Positions 41,787-52,220 of a stretch of 64,000 bases of DNA are shown in pieces; within the stretch, counting starts at the first letter, position 1; every line of letters begins with the position of its first letter. The notes below the pieces were generated by a model that worked only from the letters and a program-made list of their open reading frames with translations, was not told the origin of the DNA and ran no database searches. Source of the DNA: Edaphobacter lichenicola (GTDB taxonomy: Bacteria > Acidobacteriota > Terriglobia > Terriglobales > Acidobacteriaceae); contig NZ_CP073696.1 of assembly GCF_025264645.1 (NCBI RefSeq), forward strand, positions 1,426,001 to 1,490,000. The letters run 5' to 3'. A program made the translations under genes and the position numbers.

Positions 41787-43676
41787 GTGCGGATCAGAAC
41801 TTCTCTTTTTTTCGCGGCCCCGGCCCTCCTGGTTGTGTCTACACTCTTTGCGCAGACACAACCAACACCGGCACCCGGATCCGCTCCCGTACCGACTCCC
41901 GAACAGACAATACCTTCCGTTCCCCCTCCGACTCAGCAGCCGACGACGACGATCCCAGCGTCGACGACACCGGAGACCGCAGGCAAGCCCGTCGTACCGC
42001 CTGCGCAGCCCACACCGCAGGCTCCTTACACAGCCTATGATGCTTACGCCCCAGACCTAAAGCCGCCACCCGATCGCCTGGGCTCGGCCTACATCCCGAT
42101 GGACAGTTGGGTCTACCCGGCGCTCAATCGCCTCTATGGGATGGGATTCGTCGACACGATGTATCTGAGTATGCGGCCTTATACACGTCGTAGCACGCTG
42201 CATATGCTGCTGAAGTCGCAGGATGAGATTCTCAGCAGCGACAACGAGCAAGCGGTAGACATTCTTGCGAAGCTACTAACGTTTCTGAGCACGGAAGTTC
42301 CCGACGGCAATGTGCCGCGCGGTTTGGTCTACGGCCTGGACTCCTCGTACACACGGGTATTGGGAATCAGCGGCCCAGTCCTTGTGGATAGCTATCACCT
42401 TGGGCAGACCATCAACAATGACTATGGGCGACCGTACCAAACCGGCTTCAACAGCGTCGTAGGAGCTTCAACGGTCAACGAATGGGGGCCGTTTTCACTG
42501 TACGTCCGGGGAGAGTATCAGCACGCTCCGTCTGCTGTCGGATACTCTCAAGATCTGGCGAACGAATTGGCCTTCATCGACGAGATCGCATACACCGGGC
42601 CGTTAAAGACGACTCCCTTGGATCCGATCCTGGAGCAGAACCCTTTCCGCCTGGTAGAGGCATACGCTTCCGTACATCTGCTCGGCCACGAGATCTCCGG
42701 TGGCAAGAGCGATCATTGGTTTGGCCCCGCTGCCGGTAGTTCGATGGCATGGAGCAATAACGCCGAAAACACTTATTCGTTTCAAATCGACCGCGTCGAG
42801 CCTCTCAATATTAAATTTCTCTCCAAGTTGCTCGGCCCTGTGCGATACGACTTCTTCGTAGGAAGCTTGAAGGGGCACATGGTTCCCCGCGATCCATGGG
42901 TACACTCGGCGATGTTCTCGTTTCGTCCGACAGACAACCTGGAGTTCACCTTCCAGCGAACGGTTATCTGGGGCGGGGCGGGCCATGCTCCGATTACGAT
43001 ACACACTTTCCTTCACAGCTTCTTCGATACCAATGACACGGCGGGAGACGAAAAGTACTCCCGCAATGATCCCGGCGCCAGGTTCAGCGACTTCAGCCTC
43101 TCGTATCGATTGCCGTTGATGCGCCGTTACATGTCCTTTTATGTGGATTCGATCTCGCATGATGATGTGACGCCGATCAGCGCGCCTCGACGAGCTTCCT
43201 ACCGAACGGGACTTTATCTCTCCCAGATTCCGAAGCTGAATAAGTTTGATCTCAGGGTAGAGGCAGTGTCGACGGATCCAGCCGTCGGGCCAGCCGTAAG
43301 GGGACAGTTCGCCTACTGGGAGATCGTCCAGCTCCAAGGATACACAAGCAATGGCATCATCATGGGCGACTGGATTGGCCGCGAAGCAAAGGGAGGGCAG
43401 GCCTGGTTAACCTACCACTTATCCGGAAATGAGTGGATTCAGCTCGAATATCTGAACAAGAAGACACCATTCAACTTCATCCCCGACGGAACGACGCAAA
43501 ATCAGTTCAAAGTCAACGTGGTTAAACGCCTCGGGCGAGAGATCGAGTTGAACGCGTGGTACCAATACGAAGGTTGGAAGGCCCCAATCTACAAGCCGGG
43601 GCTGCAGAAAGACAATGCATTCTCCGTCCAGCTGACGTGGTATCCAAAGTTGCGAACGTATCCGGAGCAGCGTTAG
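41787..43676 (+). CDS. Wzi-like capsule assembly outer-membrane protein
   Basis: 629 residues from GTG 41787 (GAGG upstream). A signal peptide (about 1-22) and a Pro/Thr-rich linker (about 25-80) precede a long beta-rich domain with many alternating aromatic strands ending YPKLRTYPEQR. Conserved pieces such as GGKSDHWFGPAAGSSMAWSNNAENTYSFQIDRVEPL and YMSFYVDSISHDDV resemble the Wzi family, beta-barrels that anchor capsule at the cell surface. It opens the exopolysaccharide region. Confidence 0.8.
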   Translation: MRIRTSLFFAAPALLVVSTLFAQTQPTPAPGSAPVPTPEQTIPSVPPPTQQPTTTIPASTTPETAGKPVVPPAQPTPQAPYTAYDAYAPDLKPPPDRLGSAYIPMDSWVYPALNRLYGMGFVDTMYLSMRPYTRRSTLHMLLKSQDEILSSDNEQAVDILAKLLTFLSTEVPDGNVPRGLVYGLDSSYTRVLGISGPVLVDSYHLGQTINNDYGRPYQTGFNSVVGASTVNEWGPFSLYVRGEYQHAPSAVGYSQDLANELAFIDEIAYTGPLKTTPLDPILEQNPFRLVEAYASVHLLGHEISGGKSDHWFGPAAGSSMAWSNNAENTYSFQIDRVEPLNIKFLSKLLGPVRYDFFVGSLKGHMVPRDPWVHSAMFSFRPTDNLEFTFQRTVIWGGAGHAPITIHTFLHSFFDTNDTAGDEKYSRNDPGARFSDFSLSYRLPLMRRYMSFYVDSISHDDVTPISAPRRASYRTGLYLSQIPKLNKFDLRVEAVSTDPAVGPAVRGQFAYWEIVQLQGYTSNGIIMGDWIGREAKGGQAWLTYHLSGNEWIQLEYLNKKTPFNFIPDGTTQNQFKVNVVKRLGREIELNAWYQYEGWKAPIYKPGLQKDNAFSVQLTWYPKLRTYPEQR

Positions 43677-43688
43677 CCAAAGGGCTGA

Positions 43689-44633
43689 CTATACCAGCGA
43701 AGCGATGCAGCTCCTGAAATATTCGAGCGAATTTTCCAGACCCTGCCGCAGCTTGACCTTTGGCTCCCAGCCAAGAAGGGTCCTCGCCTTGGTAATGTCA
43801 GGACGGCGTCGTGTCGGGTCATCCTGTGGCAAAGGCTTGAGAATGATCTCCGACTTGGATCCGGTAACATCAAGGATCTCGCGAGCGCACTCCAGGATGG
43901 TCCACTCAACAGGATTGCCAATGTTCACAGGTAGATGCTCCTGCGAACGGGATAAGAGCACGATGCCCTCGATGAGGTCGGAGACGTAGCAAAAGCTACG
44001 CGTCTGCGACCCGTCTCCATAGATAGTCAGTGGTTCACCGCGCAGTGCCTGCACCATAAGATTGGAGATGACGCGACCGTCGTTGGCTTGAAGCCGTGGA
44101 CCGTATGTATTAAAGATGCGGACGAGGTGGGTGTCCACGCCGTGATAACGGTGATAGGCCATTACCGTAGCTTCGGAGAAGCGCTTCGCTTCGTCATAGA
44201 CCGAACGTGGACCAATCGGATTGACGTTTCCCCAATAGGACTCCACCTGGGGATGCACTTCGGGATCACCGTAGCACTCGGAGGTAGAGGCATGAAGATA
44301 TCCGGCGCCATATTTGCGTGCGATCTCGAGTGTGTTGATGGTGCCTGCCGACCCCACCAGCAGCGTCTCAACCCCGAGACGGGTGTAGTCGACAGGGCTT
44401 GCAGGCGATGCGAAGTTGAAGACGAAATCTACCTTGCCGACATCGAACGGCTGGCAGATGTCCAACTCGCGAAGGTTGAAGCGGCTCTCGCTCTTGAGGT
44501 GGCTCAGATTGGCGACGTTACCAGTGCTCAGGTTGTCGACACCGATGACAGAGTTTCCTTCAGCAAGCAATAAGTCGCATAGATGCGAACCAAGAAAACC
44601 TGCGGCTCCTGTGACAAGAATCATTCGAGACAT
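43689..44633 (-). CDS. uxs: UDP-glucuronate decarboxylase (UDP-xylose synthase)
   Basis: 314 residues. An extended short-chain dehydrogenase with the NAD loop [14 protein letters not shown], the catalytic [11 protein letters not shown] (Thr/Ser/Glu region) and [12 protein letters not shown] (Tyr-x-x-x-Lys). The Glu/Tyr-containing text and RIFNTYGPR are typical of UXS, which converts UDP-glucuronate to UDP-xylose. The next gene upstream on the same strand makes UDP-glucuronate, giving a two-step sugar-nucleotide route. Its end is 12 bases from the convergent wzi-like gene. Confidence 0.92.
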   Translation of the reverse strand: MSRMILVTGAAGFLGSHLCDLLLAEGNSVIGVDNLSTGNVANLSHLKSESRFNLRELDICQPFDVGKVDFVFNFASPASPVDYTRLGVETLLVGSAGTINTLEIARKYGAGYLHASTSECYGDPEVHPQVESYWGNVNPIGPRSVYDEAKRFSEATVMAYHRYHGVDTHLVRIFNTYGPRLQANDGRVISNLMVQALRGEPLTIYGDGSQTRSFCYVSDLIEGIVLLSRSQEHLPVNIGNPVEWTILECAREILDVTGSKSEIILKPLPQDDPTRRRPDITKARTLLGWEPKVKLRQGLENSLEYFRSCIASLV

Positions 44634-44746
44634 TCTTGATTACCTTTCGTAAGCTGAAGTACCTGTCCTCGGCGGTAGTCCTCAATGAGACAGAGAGACA
44701 AGGTTGCACGTGGATGAGAACCACGAGATCGTTATCGAAGCGCGTG

Positions 44747-46165
44747 TTAGCTGTGAGCGGATAATGCAGGAGATAAATCTCTTACCGGATACGCTGCAGG
44801 TCTGCCGATACTGAGATAGGTAAACCCGTGCTTCACCATCGTAGGCGGATCATACATATTGCGGCCGTCGATAATAATTGGATACCGAAGGGTCTTGTTG
44901 AGTTGGCCCAGATCAAGCGAGGCAAACTCAGCCCAATCCGTCAGGATGAGAAGAGCGTCAGCGTCTTCTGCTGCGGCGTAAGCATCGCTTACATAGCGAA
45001 GGCTTCGACTGGCAGGAAGAACCTCCTCCGTTCGTTTCATCGCAGCAGGATCGTATGCAGTAACCGAGCAGCCCTCTGCAAGAAGCATCTCCACAACTTC
45101 GATCGCGGGTGATTCGCGGATATCGTCGGTCTCGCCCTTGAACGCCAGGCCGAGAACGCCGATTCGCTTGCCGCGAAGAGTCCACAGAGCGGAGCGCACT
45201 TTGTTGAGGAATCGCTTCTTCTGCTGGCTGTTTATCTTTTCGACCTCGGTGAGCAGATTGAAGTCAATACCGAGTTGCTCTGCGACCGAGCGAAAAGCCG
45301 CTACATCTTTGGGAAAGCAGGAGCCACCATAACCGATGCCGGGACGAAGAAACCGCGGTCCAATGCGGGTGTCGAGGCCCATGCCGCGGGCAACCTGCTC
45401 CACGTTTGCGTTGGTCGCTTCGCAGAGATTCGAGACCGCGTTGATGAACGAGATCTTCAACGCAAGAAAGGCATTGGAGGCATGTTTGATAATCTCCGCA
45501 CTCTTGGTCGAGGTCATCAGAAGCTCCGGCGGTTCGGACTCATTGCAGACGCCCTCGATCGCGTTGGCGCGGGTGTAGTAGGCGCCGCTGGTCAGAGGAC
45601 GATAGATTCTCTGGAGAACCTCTGCCGCGCGGTCGCTGTCGGCGCCGACCACGATGCGATCAGGGTGAAGGAAGTCGCAGACCGCTGTTCCCTCACGCAG
45701 AAATTCGGGATTGGAAACGACATCGAACAGGTGCCGCGCTACCCCGTTGCGCTCCATCGAGCGTGTAACCCACTCGTTGGTGTAAACAGGCACTGTACTT
45801 TTTTCGACGATCACCTTATAGCTGGTGAGCGAACGGGCAATCTCGCAGGCAACCGCTTCAACGTACGACAGGTCCGCATCGCCTGCCTCGCTTTGCGGGG
45901 TGCCCACAGCGATAAAGATGGCTTCGCACTCGCGAGTGGCCTCGGCGAGATCGGTCATGAAACGAACTTTAGTGTTACGGTATTTCCCCAACAGCTCAGG
46001 AAGGAAGTTTTCGTGAATAAGAGAGTCACCTCCCTGGAGAGCGGCAACTTTACGCTCATCATTATCCACACAAATGACATCGTGGCCCATCTCTGCAAAA
46101 CAAACAGCAGCTACAAGACCCACGTAACCAGATCCAACAACCGCAATCTTAACGTCTTCCGTCAT
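44747..46165 (-). CDS. ugd: UDP-glucose 6-dehydrogenase
   Basis: 472 residues. NAD-binding IAVVGSGYVGLVAAVCFAEMGH at the N-terminus, catalytic Cys in GIGYGGSCFPKDVAAF, and the central LKISFINAVSNLCE helix. The enzyme oxidises UDP-glucose twice to UDP-glucuronate. It lies 113 bases before the UDP-xylose synthase gene on the same strand and is divergent from the tyrosine kinase gene. Confidence 0.96.
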   Translation of the reverse strand: MTEDVKIAVVGSGYVGLVAAVCFAEMGHDVICVDNDERKVAALQGGDSLIHENFLPELLGKYRNTKVRFMTDLAEATRECEAIFIAVGTPQSEAGDADLSYVEAVACEIARSLTSYKVIVEKSTVPVYTNEWVTRSMERNGVARHLFDVVSNPEFLREGTAVCDFLHPDRIVVGADSDRAAEVLQRIYRPLTSGAYYTRANAIEGVCNESEPPELLMTSTKSAEIIKHASNAFLALKISFINAVSNLCEATNANVEQVARGMGLDTRIGPRFLRPGIGYGGSCFPKDVAAFRSVAEQLGIDFNLLTEVEKINSQQKKRFLNKVRSALWTLRGKRIGVLGLAFKGETDDIRESPAIEVVEMLLAEGCSVTAYDPAAMKRTEEVLPASRSLRYVSDAYAAAEDADALLILTDWAEFASLDLGQLNKTLRYPIIIDGRNMYDPPTMVKHGFTYLSIGRPAAYPVRDLSPALSAHS

Positions 46166-46242
46166 ATTTTCCTGGACCCTCCGAGTTCAGAATAGCCGAA
46201 GTTTGGACAATAACCGATAGCTTATGGAATCATGTGTACTTT

Positions 46243-46271
46243 TTGACTCCATACCCCTTTCGTGTCATCTA
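46243..46271 (+). promoter_or_regulatory. Possible promoter of the exopolysaccharide kinase-export operon
   Basis: TTGACT and CATCTA separated by 17 bases, 40 bases before the start of the tyrosine kinase gene. The -35 is good, the -10 weak. Confidence 0.35.
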
Positions 46272-46311
46272 ATCTTTCTTCCTGATCGCGCACTCGGGTA
46301 GACTAGGGGCA

Positions 46312-48567
46312 ATGGGTTCTCAAAATACGCAGCCGCCTCTTGTGGGTGTTCCGGAGTCGAACCAGGCAGGGTTCAGCACGACCGTTACAGATACAACATT
46401 GTCCGAAGCGCTGATTGTGCTGCGGAAACGTAAGTTGATCTTAATCATTGCCGTGCTGCTTGGGCTTGTCTATGGAATCTATACGGCAGAATCGCAACCC
46501 AAACTCTACGAAGCATACGGCCGGATTCAGGTAAGGTCGGGATCATCCAACGAATACAGAGTCAACCCTATCCAGGGCGCGGGCGGCGACTACAACTCGA
46601 AGATGTTGACCGAGATTGAGATTCTGAAGAGCGATTCCCTGATGTTAAAGGTGTGTCGCGACCTCGATCTGTCCAACAACCGTGACTTTGTCGAGGAGAA
46701 GGGACCTCTTCCCCACACCTCGTTGGACGATGGCGAGACCAGGCAGATCACGGTTCATCGTCTTCAAAGTAATCTGCATGTCACCCTGGTTAATAAAACC
46801 GATATCATTCGCATCAGTTACAGCAGCCTGAACCCGAAGCTTTCTGCTGACATCGTCAATAAAGTCATCTCGGAATATATTCAGCGCAGCTACCAGACTC
46901 GGTTTGCCTCCTCACAACAGGTTTCCGTCTGGCTCTCCGGCACTCTTCAGGACTTGAAGCAACAGGTGGAGACATCGCAGGAACAGATGATGGACCTGCA
47001 ACGCCGGCTGGGCATTCTGGGTTTTGATCCCACGCACAATCAGATCAGCGCTTCTCTGGACGACCTTGCGAAAGCAGCGGGAGCCGCCAAGCTGGCGCGA
47101 ATCATAGCCGAAGCACGGTACCGCGTTATCAACGGAATGGATCCGAATACGATCGAAGGTTCGATCGAGACGACCCCGGGAACTGCCACCGGAGAACTCA
47201 GCGGATTACGCACACAGCTTGCTGCCTCCAAAGCGAACTATGCAACGTTGGAGTCATCGCTTGGACCAAACCATCCTCAATCGAAGGCCCTGAAGGCTCA
47301 GATCGATGAGTACACCAAAGAGATTGATCAGGAACAGAATCGCCTGATCGTGCAGGCAAAAGAAAACTACGTCATCGCGCGTGCGAACGAAGATCAAACC
47401 ACTGCCGCTCTCGAGGCGCAGAAGTCAGATGCATACAAGCTTCGAGATCAGCTCGTGGAGTACACGCTGCGTGAGCGTGAGTTCGAGGCAAATCGCACCT
47501 TGTACGACAGTCTCCAGCAACGTCTTCGGACTGCGAGCGTCCAGTCGGGTCTGGAATCGTTGGAGATCGACGTTGTCGATCAAGCGTTGCCGCCTGCAAA
47601 GCCGGTTTTGCGTCCTCAGTCGACGGTCATTCTTACTGCGCTTGTCTTCAGTCTGCTGGCGGGCATCATTCTGGCCTTCCTTATGGAGAGTCTGGACACC
47701 GGACTACGCAGCATCGCGGAGATCGAAAGCATCACCGAGCTTCCATCACTGGCCATCATTCCGCGGGCACGTCGCTCTTCTGTCGACCAGGCAGGAACCC
47801 TGACCACCGCCCAACGAAATATCGGTATATTGACTCAGCCGAAGTCTCAGTTTGCAGAAGCCTTCCGCTCCTTGCGAACCTCGCTGCTGCTATCGAATAC
47901 CACGCATCCGCCCAAGTACATTGTGCTGACCAGTGCCACGCCGTCTGAAGGCAAGACGACAGCAGCAAGCAATCTAGCCGCGATCCTCGCACAGCGAGAC
48001 ACACGTGTCCTGCTGATCGACGGAGACCTTCGCCGGCCGAACGTTCATCACCGGTTTGGTTTGAACGGCAAGATCGGCCTAACGACTGTGCTGACCGGAG
48101 CGACTACGTTGGAGGACACCGTTCAACGCGTTCCCGAGATTCCGAACCTCGACATTCTCCCCAGCGGCCCGGTTCCGCCTTTCCCGACAGAGATGTTGAG
48201 TTCCGCCGCGATGGACGCCATCCTGAAGCGCTGCGGAGAGATCTACAACTACATTGTCATCGACTCCCCACCAATTCTCTCCGTCACCGACGGTGTCATC
48301 CTGGCACGCCAGGCAGACGCTGTAGTGCTCGTGGTCCGTCACGGCAAATCAAGTAAACATGTCGTCCGCAGAGCTCGGGATCTGCTGCTGCGCTCTGGTG
48401 CTGCCATCACCGGCATCGTCCTCAACGCGGTCGATCTCAACTCGCCGGAGTACTACGGATACTACGGGTATTCGGGCTACTCCTATGCAAGCGTGGACTC
48501 TGATAGCTGGGAGTCGAAGACGCCCGCCGCAGCCGATAAGAACGAGTCCGGGGAGACAGAGCGATGA
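46312..48567 (+). CDS. Wzc-type polysaccharide co-polymerase and tyrosine autokinase
   Basis: 751 residues. The N-terminal Wzz domain has membrane helices at about 42-60 and 440-460, with a long periplasmic coiled coil. The C-terminal BY-kinase has Walker A in TPSEGKTTAASNLAA, Walker A' in RVLLIDGDLRRP and Walker B in YIVIDSPP. A tail of clustered tyrosines (EYYGYYGYSGYSY) is the autophosphorylation site in the family. It controls polymer length and export. The end overlaps the Wza-like gene by 4 bases. Confidence 0.94.
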   Translation: MGSQNTQPPLVGVPESNQAGFSTTVTDTTLSEALIVLRKRKLILIIAVLLGLVYGIYTAESQPKLYEAYGRIQVRSGSSNEYRVNPIQGAGGDYNSKMLTEIEILKSDSLMLKVCRDLDLSNNRDFVEEKGPLPHTSLDDGETRQITVHRLQSNLHVTLVNKTDIIRISYSSLNPKLSADIVNKVISEYIQRSYQTRFASSQQVSVWLSGTLQDLKQQVETSQEQMMDLQRRLGILGFDPTHNQISASLDDLAKAAGAAKLARIIAEARYRVINGMDPNTIEGSIETTPGTATGELSGLRTQLAASKANYATLESSLGPNHPQSKALKAQIDEYTKEIDQEQNRLIVQAKENYVIARANEDQTTAALEAQKSDAYKLRDQLVEYTLREREFEANRTLYDSLQQRLRTASVQSGLESLEIDVVDQALPPAKPVLRPQSTVILTALVFSLLAGIILAFLMESLDTGLRSIAEIESITELPSLAIIPRARRSSVDQAGTLTTAQRNIGILTQPKSQFAEAFRSLRTSLLLSNTTHPPKYIVLTSATPSEGKTTAASNLAAILAQRDTRVLLIDGDLRRPNVHHRFGLNGKIGLTTVLTGATTLEDTVQRVPEIPNLDILPSGPVPPFPTEMLSSAAMDAILKRCGEIYNYIVIDSPPILSVTDGVILARQADAVVLVVRHGKSSKHVVRRARDLLLRSGAAITGIVLNAVDLNSPEYYGYYGYSGYSYASVDSDSWESKTPAAADKNESGETER

Positions 48568-49652
48568 AGCAGGAAAAAAAATATCTCCGGATCGATCTGG
48601 CACCGCGGCTTATGCAGCGTCTTCTCGGCAGGAAAGTGTGGATTGCGTTCGCCATCGTTCTTCTATCAGCCGCAGCCTGCCCTGTTGCGGAGGCACAGTT
48701 CAGCGGCCCCGCGCTTGGGATCGACACACAGGTCAATCCGCCACTGACAATAACGACGGATCCCGCTATCCTGTTTCCGTCAAAACGAGACATCTACTTA
48801 GGCGACGGGGACCTCATCTCGGTCCATCTTTTCGCCAACGCAGACTATGCGCCAACCGTCCGCGTCGGCCTCGATGGCGTGATCCAACTGCCGCTGATTG
48901 GCAACGTTCAGGTGCAGGGACTGACCCTCAATCAAGCTCAGGATCTCATCGCGGACAAGCTCAAGGCCGCGGAGATGTTCCGCGATCCTCAAGTGTCGAT
49001 TCAAATCATGGAGTCGCCAAATCAAGTCTGCACCGTCATCGGTGAGCTTCATGGCGTCGTTCCTATCCTCGGCGAAAGACGCCTGTTCGACGTCCTGGCT
49101 GCAGTCGGCGGAGGCAGCGGCGGAGGTATCGGGGTCACAACGATCGTGGTCGGCGGCGGCGGCCTGCCCTCTACCGCAAGCCACATCATTACGATCAACC
49201 GTTACGGTGCGGCACAGCCAATCGTTGTCGATCTCGGAACGGATCCAGCCAAGAGTGCGATGGCAAACATACCAATCTTCCCGCGCGACACCATCGTCGT
49301 GCCGCGAGTCGGTGTGGTTTACATGCTTGGAGCGTTCAAGACACAGGGAGCAATCCCGCTGCAACAAAACTCACCGATCACATTGATGAAGGTCACCGCG
49401 CTAGCAGGCGGAAACCTCTTTGAAGGAAGTTCGGGCGATCTTCGAATCATTCGCACGACCGGGCTCACTCGGCAGGTGGTACGCGTCGACCTCAAACGGA
49501 TCATCCGTGGCCAGGACCCCGACCCAGTATTGCAGGCAGAAGACATCGTCTTCCTGCCGACAAATCCGATGAAGGCTGCAATCAGTTCGGGCGGAGTTTC
49601 CACACTGTTGGGCATCGCATCGATCTTGATTTTAGCCATCCAACAACGCTAG
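48564..49652 (+). CDS. Wza-type polysaccharide export protein
   Basis: 362 residues. A signal or anchor region near residues 24-45 is followed by the Poly_export domain (RDIYLGDGDLISVHLFANADYAPTVRVGLDGVIQLPLIGNVQVQGLTLNQAQDLI) and SLBB-like repeats (VYMLGAFKTQGAIPLQQNSPITLMKVTALAGG). No lipobox cysteine is at the expected site, unlike E. coli Wza. A C-terminal hydrophobic stretch (GGVSTLLGIASILILAIQQ) may cross the outer membrane. It is co-translated with the kinase. Confidence 0.92.
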   Translation: MKQEKKYLRIDLAPRLMQRLLGRKVWIAFAIVLLSAAACPVAEAQFSGPALGIDTQVNPPLTITTDPAILFPSKRDIYLGDGDLISVHLFANADYAPTVRVGLDGVIQLPLIGNVQVQGLTLNQAQDLIADKLKAAEMFRDPQVSIQIMESPNQVCTVIGELHGVVPILGERRLFDVLAAVGGGSGGGIGVTTIVVGGGGLPSTASHIITINRYGAAQPIVVDLGTDPAKSAMANIPIFPRDTIVVPRVGVVYMLGAFKTQGAIPLQQNSPITLMKVTALAGGNLFEGSSGDLRIIRTTGLTRQVVRVDLKRIIRGQDPDPVLQAEDIVFLPTNPMKAAISSGGVSTLLGIASILILAIQQR

Positions 49653-49727
49653 CTGTGAAACCAACCACGCACGCAATCTTCAAGGTTCGCGGCAGCTACG
49701 ATAAGGCAGAGGCCACCTCTGTCGGAA

Positions 49728-50960
49728 ATGGGCAATCGGTTGAAAAAGAAGATAAGGCTGGCCTATTTAGTAAGCCATCCCATTCAATACCAGGCTCCTC
49801 TGCTGCGGCGAATCGCACAAGAGCCTGATATCGATCTGACAGTCTTCTTCGGCTCCGATTTTTCCGTTCGCGGCTACCAGGACAAAGGCTTCGGCGTTGA
49901 CGTGAAGTGGGACGTGCCTCTTCTCGATGGATACCGCCATCAATTTCTCCCCGTACTGCGTGACAACGGAACCCAGACGGTAACGACCCCCCTGAACTAC
50001 GGCATCTTCAGAGCTCTTCGCGGAACAGCAGCGGAGCACCCGTTCGACGTGCTGTGGGTGCACGGCTACTCAACGGTGAACGCTCTGCACGCGATCCTTG
50101 CGGCCAACGCGCTCGGCATTCCAGTTCTCGTCCGCGCCGAATCCCGATCTACCAACCAGAAGCAGAACATCATCAAGCGCAGCGCAAAACGCATCTTCTT
50201 CAGAGCTCTGAAGGGTCTGATTGATGGCGTTCTACCCATCGGAACGCTTAATGCGGCCTACTGGCGTTACTATCTGGGCGACGATCTTCCCCAGTTTCTG
50301 ATGCCGTATGCAGTCGACAATCACTACTTTCAGAGTCGCAGCCAAGAGGCCGTAGCCGGCCGCGAGGCTCTTCAACGCGAACTGGATCTCGACCCATCGC
50401 GCCCCGTAATTCTCTTCGCTTCAAAGCTGCAAACGCGCAAGCGTTGTCAGGATCTCGTCGACGCCTATCTCAATCTGTGTCCAGGCGAGGACGTTGCGCC
50501 TCACCCCTATCTGGTAATCGTGGGCGACGGAGAGGAACGGTCCAACCTGGAAGAGCGGGTAAAACAGAGTGGCACCAGCGGGGTCCGTTTCTGCGGCTTT
50601 CGCAATCAATCAGAGCTGCCGAGGTTCTTCGATCTCGCAACAGTGTTTGTCTTGCCTTCGCTGGACGAGCAGTGGGGCCTGATCGTGAATGAGGTGATGA
50701 ACGCCGGCCGTGCCGTGATCGTCTCCGACGACGTCGGATGCCAGCCCGACCTGATTGCGGATGGCGTTGAAGGATGCGTCTTTCCCGCAGGCAATGTCGC
50801 AGCGCTGACCGAAGCTTTGCGTAGAACAATCACATCGCCTGCGACGGCGAGTGCCATGGGACAGCGTGGATTGGAAAGGATTCAGACGTGGAGCTATGAG
50901 GAGGATATACGTGGTCTTCGGCAAGCGATTGCGACGACGACGCGGGGGCTGCTTGCTTGA
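49728..50960 (+). CDS. Family 4 glycosyltransferase
   Basis: 410 residues with two Rossmann domains (GT-B fold). The N-terminus reads KIRLAYLVSHPIQYQAPLLRRIA. The C-terminal nucleotide-sugar domain has ILFASKLQTRKRCQDLVDAY and the E-x7-E pattern in DEQWGLIVNEVM. The acceptor and sugar are unknown; the setting implies building of the exopolysaccharide repeat unit. It lies 75 bases after the export gene on the same strand. Confidence 0.9.
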   Translation: MGNRLKKKIRLAYLVSHPIQYQAPLLRRIAQEPDIDLTVFFGSDFSVRGYQDKGFGVDVKWDVPLLDGYRHQFLPVLRDNGTQTVTTPLNYGIFRALRGTAAEHPFDVLWVHGYSTVNALHAILAANALGIPVLVRAESRSTNQKQNIIKRSAKRIFFRALKGLIDGVLPIGTLNAAYWRYYLGDDLPQFLMPYAVDNHYFQSRSQEAVAGREALQRELDLDPSRPVILFASKLQTRKRCQDLVDAYLNLCPGEDVAPHPYLVIVGDGEERSNLEERVKQSGTSGVRFCGFRNQSELPRFFDLATVFVLPSLDEQWGLIVNEVMNAGRAVIVSDDVGCQPDLIADGVEGCVFPAGNVAALTEALRRTITSPATASAMGQRGLERIQTWSYEEDIRGLRQAIATTTRGLLA

Positions 50961-51032
50961 TCCTATGCGTAGTATGTTCTCGCCTCAAGAGCAAATCTGG
51001 CTGCTATGCTTAATGGCGGTGATCGAAGGCTG

Positions 51033-52208
51033 ATGCGAATTCTGCACATCATTGGAACCCTGAACCCGGAGGCTGGCGGACCGACGGAGTCCGTCCGGGT
51101 TCTGCTGAGCTATGGCCCAATCGGCTATACCGGCGAAGTCGTCACGCTCGACGATCCGGACGCGCCATACCTGAGAGACTTTGCTTTTCCCGTGCATGCC
51201 CTCGGCCCCACAAACACTACCTATGGATTCAACTCGAAACTGCTTCCCTGGTTGAAAAATAATCGGCACCGCTTTGACGGCGTCGTGGTGAACGGTCTTT
51301 GGCAGTACTGCGGATTCGCCGCATGGCGAACTCTGGCCGGCAATACGCCCTATGTAGTCTTTACCCACGGCATGCTGGATCCGTACTTCAAACACGCCTT
51401 CCCGTTGAAGCACATCAAGAAGTGGCTCTACTGGGTTCCGTTCGAATACTGGATTCTGCGTGGCGCCTATCGTGTCCTCTTTACCTCGAAGGCCGAAAAA
51501 CGGCTGGCCGAGCAGAGCTTCTGGATACATCGTTGGAACGCCTACGTCGTGCCCTATGGCGCCAGCGGACCGACGGGCGACCCCGAGGTTCAGATGCGGG
51601 CTTTCTTCACAAAGTGTCCCCAGGCAAAAGGGAAACGCTTCCTGCTCTTTCTCGGGCGCATCCATCGCAAGAAAGGTTGCGACCTTCTCATCGACGCGTT
51701 CGCCAAGGTTGCCGCCACCGATCCAGATCTCTATCTCGTCATGGCTGGCCCTGATTCTCAGAACTGGAGTGCGAAGCTGAAGTCCACAGCTGCGAGCGCC
51801 GGAATTGAGGATCGAGTCTATTGGCCGGGGATGGTGACAGGCGACGCCAAATGGGGAGCATTCTTTGCCTCGGAGGCGTTCATCCTGCCATCGCACCAGG
51901 AAAACTTCGGCATTGCCGTTGCCGAAGCCCTGGCTTGCGGCAAGCCGGTGCTGCTCGCCGACAAGGTGAATATCGCTGAGGAGATCTCGGAAGACGGCGC
52001 CGGGCTGATGGAGTTAGACACTCCGGATGGAACGCTGCGACTGCTGCAGGGATGGATCGGGATGACCGTAGCCGAGAGACAGCGCATGGCCGAACTTGCC
52101 TACCAGTGCTTCCACCGCCGATACGACATGCGAGAGAATGCGAAGGCAATCATCCGGTTGTTTGGAACCGCCACGATTCTTACCCCCGCTGCGGTTGAAT
52201 CGGAATAG
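51033..52208 (+). CDS. Family 4 glycosyltransferase
   Basis: 391 residues from ATG 51033; an upstream ATG at 51006 would add nine residues but has no ribosome site. The start MRILHIIGTLNPEAGGPTESV is classical for GT4 enzymes. The second domain has LLFLGRIHRKKGCDLLIDAF and the E-x7-E motif in HQENFGIAVAEAL. It probably adds a second sugar of the same exopolysaccharide unit. Confidence 0.9.
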   Translation: MRILHIIGTLNPEAGGPTESVRVLLSYGPIGYTGEVVTLDDPDAPYLRDFAFPVHALGPTNTTYGFNSKLLPWLKNNRHRFDGVVVNGLWQYCGFAAWRTLAGNTPYVVFTHGMLDPYFKHAFPLKHIKKWLYWVPFEYWILRGAYRVLFTSKAEKRLAEQSFWIHRWNAYVVPYGASGPTGDPEVQMRAFFTKCPQAKGKRFLLFLGRIHRKKGCDLLIDAFAKVAATDPDLYLVMAGPDSQNWSAKLKSTAASAGIEDRVYWPGMVTGDAKWGAFFASEAFILPSHQENFGIAVAEALACGKPVLLADKVNIAEEISEDGAGLMELDTPDGTLRLLQGWIGMTVAERQRMAELAYQCFHRRYDMRENAKAIIRLFGTATILTPAAVESE

Positions 52209-52220
52209 GGAAAAGCGCCG